Source of the DNA: CAISDA01 sp050258555
Lineage (GTDB): Bacteria; Bacteroidota; Ignavibacteria; UBA10030; UBA8401
NCBI GenBank assembly: GCA_050258555.1
Contig: JBLMZA010000110.1
Span: 1-24,969, forward strand
Direction: 5' to 3'
DNA: 24,969 bases
Numbering within the stretch: the first letter of the stretch is position 1; every line of letters begins with the position of its first letter. The translations under genes and the position numbers were made by a program. This document shows positions 23,209 to 24,969 of the stretch, piece by piece. The notes under the pieces were generated by a model. The model made no database searches. It saw only the letters and a list, made by a program, of their open reading frames with translations, and had not been told where the DNA came from.

Positions 23209-23425
23209 TCTCTCACACATCCTCTTTATCGCTCGTTCGTGCCTCAGATCGATGAGATTTGGCGCATAGGACGGACGCTGATCGGGAAATCCGCGTCCGG
23301 ACGATGCGAAAATCTGTCGCCCGCCTATTCCATGATGACTCTTTTTACCGATAGTCGCCTTATATCCAATCGCATGCGTCGGTACGAACGCCTCTGCGGT
23401 CTATCGATCAACAAAGGGGTGTATC
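23209..23425 (+). other. Intergenic region between the J-domain and chemotaxis genes
   Basis: These 217 bp hold a hairpin CGGACGC (23272-23278) / GCGTCCG (23293-23299) with inner GAT/ATC pairing but no T run, so it is not a clear terminator. No promoter with proper spacing was found ahead of 23426. Confidence 0.4.
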
Positions 23426-24969
23426 ATGAACTGGTTCAAGAATCTCAAAATCGGAACGAAACTCATCGTCTCCTTTCTGCTGCTGTCGGCCATCACCGTC
23501 GCCGTCGGCTTCCAGGGCCTCACCAACATGGGCACGATCAACGATATGCTCAATTCGCTGTACGAGAATGAAACGCTCGGCATCAGCTATCTGAAGGAAG
23601 CGAATATCGACCTGATCTATTTCGGCCGTGCGCAAAGCAATCTTCTTCTGGCATCGACGGATGAAGAGCGGGAGAAATCGGTTGCGAACCTCAACAAGTA
23701 TGAGTCGATGATGCTGTCGAATATGGAGAAAGCGAGGCCGCTGATCCACTCCGATAAAGGGAAGGAACTGCTCGCCGAGTTCGACCGTGTATGGAGAGAA
23801 TGCCGGGCTATCAATGCGGAAATCATCTCGACTGTGAAATTGGAAAAACTTGAGTCGTCTCGCGAATCCGTCAAACTTGTCCGGTCGAAGGGGCGCGAAA
23901 AGATGGACATGATCGACACGATCCTGACACAGCTTTCCCGGATTAAGGAAGGGAACGGGAAGGAAGCATACGATGAGAGCGATGTCGTTTATGCCGACAG
24001 TAAAAAGTACATGATCATTCTTATCCTCGGCGGCGTCGCACTCGGCGTGGCAATCGGCATCTACATGTCGCGCATGATCACGAAGCCGGTATCGGAAGCC
24101 CTCGAGTCGGCGAACCGCATCGCGCAGGGAGATCTGCGTGTCACGCTGACGGCGCATTCGAAAGATGAGATCGGCCAGTTGATCGACGCGCTGGGTGTGA
24201 TGATCAAAAGCGTATCGGAAGTGATCGCCGATGTGCGCGTGGCGTCGGACAATGTCGCCTCCGGCGCGCAGCAGCTTTCGGCCACGACCGAGCAGCTCTC
24301 GCAGGGCGCCACAGAACAGGCCGCCGCGGCCGAAGAAGCCTCGAGTTCGACAGAAGAAATGGTTTCCAACATCCGGCAGAATGCGGATAACGCCCACCAG
24401 ACCGACTCCATTGCCTCCCGAAGCGCCGAAGACGCCAAAATCGGAGGGGAATCTGTGCGCCAGACGGTCGATGCCATGAAAAAGATCGCCGACAAGATCT
24501 CGATCATCGAGGAAATCGCACGCCAGACGAATCTTCTGGCCTTGAATGCGGCGATCGAAGCGGCACGGGCGGGCGAGCACGGCAAGGGCTTTGCCGTGGT
24601 GGCAAGCGAGGTGAGGAAACTTGCCGAACGCTCACAGTCGGCCGCAGGAGAAATCAATCAACTGGCCGCAACATCCGTCGATGTGGCCGTGAAGGCGGGA
24701 GAGATGCTCTCGAAGCTCGTGCCCGATATACAGAAGACGGCGGAGCTTGTGCAGGAAATCTCCAGTGCAAGCGCCGAACAATCGACGGGCGTGTCGCAGA
24801 TCAATAAGGCCATCCAGCAGTTGGATCAGGTGATCCAGCAGAACGCGTCGGCAAGCGAGGAGATGAGCGCCACGAGCGAAGAGCTCGCAAGCCAGGCCGA
24901 GATGATGAAACAGTCGATCGCGTTTTTCACATTGAGCGCGGTCGCCCGGCGCGCTGAACAGACGCACAA
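23426..24969 (+). CDS. Methyl-accepting chemotaxis protein (3' partial)
   Basis: The ATG at 23426 follows AAAGGGG (23413-23419) with a 6-nt gap. At least 514 codons are visible and the frame is still open at the window edge. The product has a first membrane helix (about 10-32), a periplasmic four-helix-bundle-type sensor (about 33-195), a second helix (about 196-215) and a HAMP domain (about 215-268, SRMITKPVSEALESANRIAQGDL). A long signalling coiled coil follows. The kinase-contact tip EEIARQTNLLALNAAIEAARAG starts at about 362 and is well conserved, so it should couple to CheA/CheW. The methylation helices are Glu/Gln/Ala-rich around it. The ligand is unknown. No che genes are in the window, so it may be an isolated receptor. 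Little is likely missing at the C-terminus. Confidence 0.92.
   Translation, partial: MNWFKNLKIGTKLIVSFLLLSAITVAVGFQGLTNMGTINDMLNSLYENETLGISYLKEANIDLIYFGRAQSNLLLASTDEEREKSVANLNKYESMMLSNMEKARPLIHSDKGKELLAEFDRVWRECRAINAEIISTVKLEKLESSRESVKLVRSKGREKMDMIDTILTQLSRIKEGNGKEAYDESDVVYADSKKYMIILILGGVALGVAIGIYMSRMITKPVSEALESANRIAQGDLRVTLTAHSKDEIGQLIDALGVMIKSVSEVIADVRVASDNVASGAQQLSATTEQLSQGATEQAAAAEEASSSTEEMVSNIRQNADNAHQTDSIASRSAEDAKIGGESVRQTVDAMKKIADKISIIEEIARQTNLLALNAAIEAARAGEHGKGFAVVASEVRKLAERSQSAAGEINQLAATSVDVAVKAGEMLSKLVPDIQKTAELVQEISSASAEQSTGVSQINKAIQQLDQVIQQNASASEEMSATSEELASQAEMMKQSIAFFTLSAVARRAEQTH

Noticed and set aside
23335..23366. Promoter ATGACT ... TATATC ahead of the chemotaxis gene
   Set aside because: The spacer is 20 bp, too long for a sigma70-type promoter.

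Overview
The window looks like a chromosomal segment from a moderately GC-rich member of the Bacteroidota/FCB group, probably Ignavibacteria/Kapabacteria-like rather than Bacteroidia. Two things point there. Five proteins end in the Y/D-PNPFN type IX secretion (T9SS) sorting domain. The best promoter candidates are also of ordinary sigma70 form (TTGACT or TTGAAA, 17 bp, TAYAYT-like) instead of the Bacteroidia TAnnTTTG form. The genus cannot be fixed from the sequence. No rRNA, tRNA, CRISPR, insertion sequence or phage gene was seen.

Layout. 1-2714: the 3' part of a secreted VIT/VWA-like protein with a T9SS domain. 2780-2813: an intrinsic terminator. 2851-7094: a lipoprotein with two Fn3 domains and a formylglycine-generating-enzyme-like domain, then a membrane hybrid histidine kinase with a TPR sensor. 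7095-7756: a 660-bp gap holding a strong promoter with an abutting dyad motif, a possible long leader and two weak small ORFs. 7757-17050: five same-strand genes for exported proteins built from beta-helix, cohesin-like, dockerin-like and T9SS domains. 17164-17421: a small GlsB/YeaQ-type membrane protein. 17538-20273: a T9SS-exported heparinase II/III-family lyase. 20280-22673 (minus): a secreted S9 prolyl-oligopeptidase-family peptidase. 22852-23208: a small J-domain protein. 23426 to the end: a methyl-accepting chemotaxis protein cut off by the window edge.

The most interesting part is 7757-17050. A 1672-residue beta-helix protein with cohesin-like and dockerin-like modules is followed by two copies of a gene pair. 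In each pair the first protein carries an N-terminal cohesin-like (or Ig-like) domain plus a T9SS anchor domain, and the second carries cohesin, an unnamed middle module and dockerin, but no T9SS domain. In both pairs the genes overlap by ATGA. The simplest reading is a surface-anchored cohesin-dockerin assembly unrelated to classical cellulosomes, in which proteins without an anchor are held by those with one. That is an inference from domain order and needs structure prediction and binding data.

A second notable signal is an 18-bp motif (TAATTA-N4-ATTCTAAC). It sits directly against the -35 position, and 24 nt from its end to the -10 start, at two places: upstream of the cohesin/dockerin operon and upstream of the J-domain gene. 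This suggests a shared regulator.
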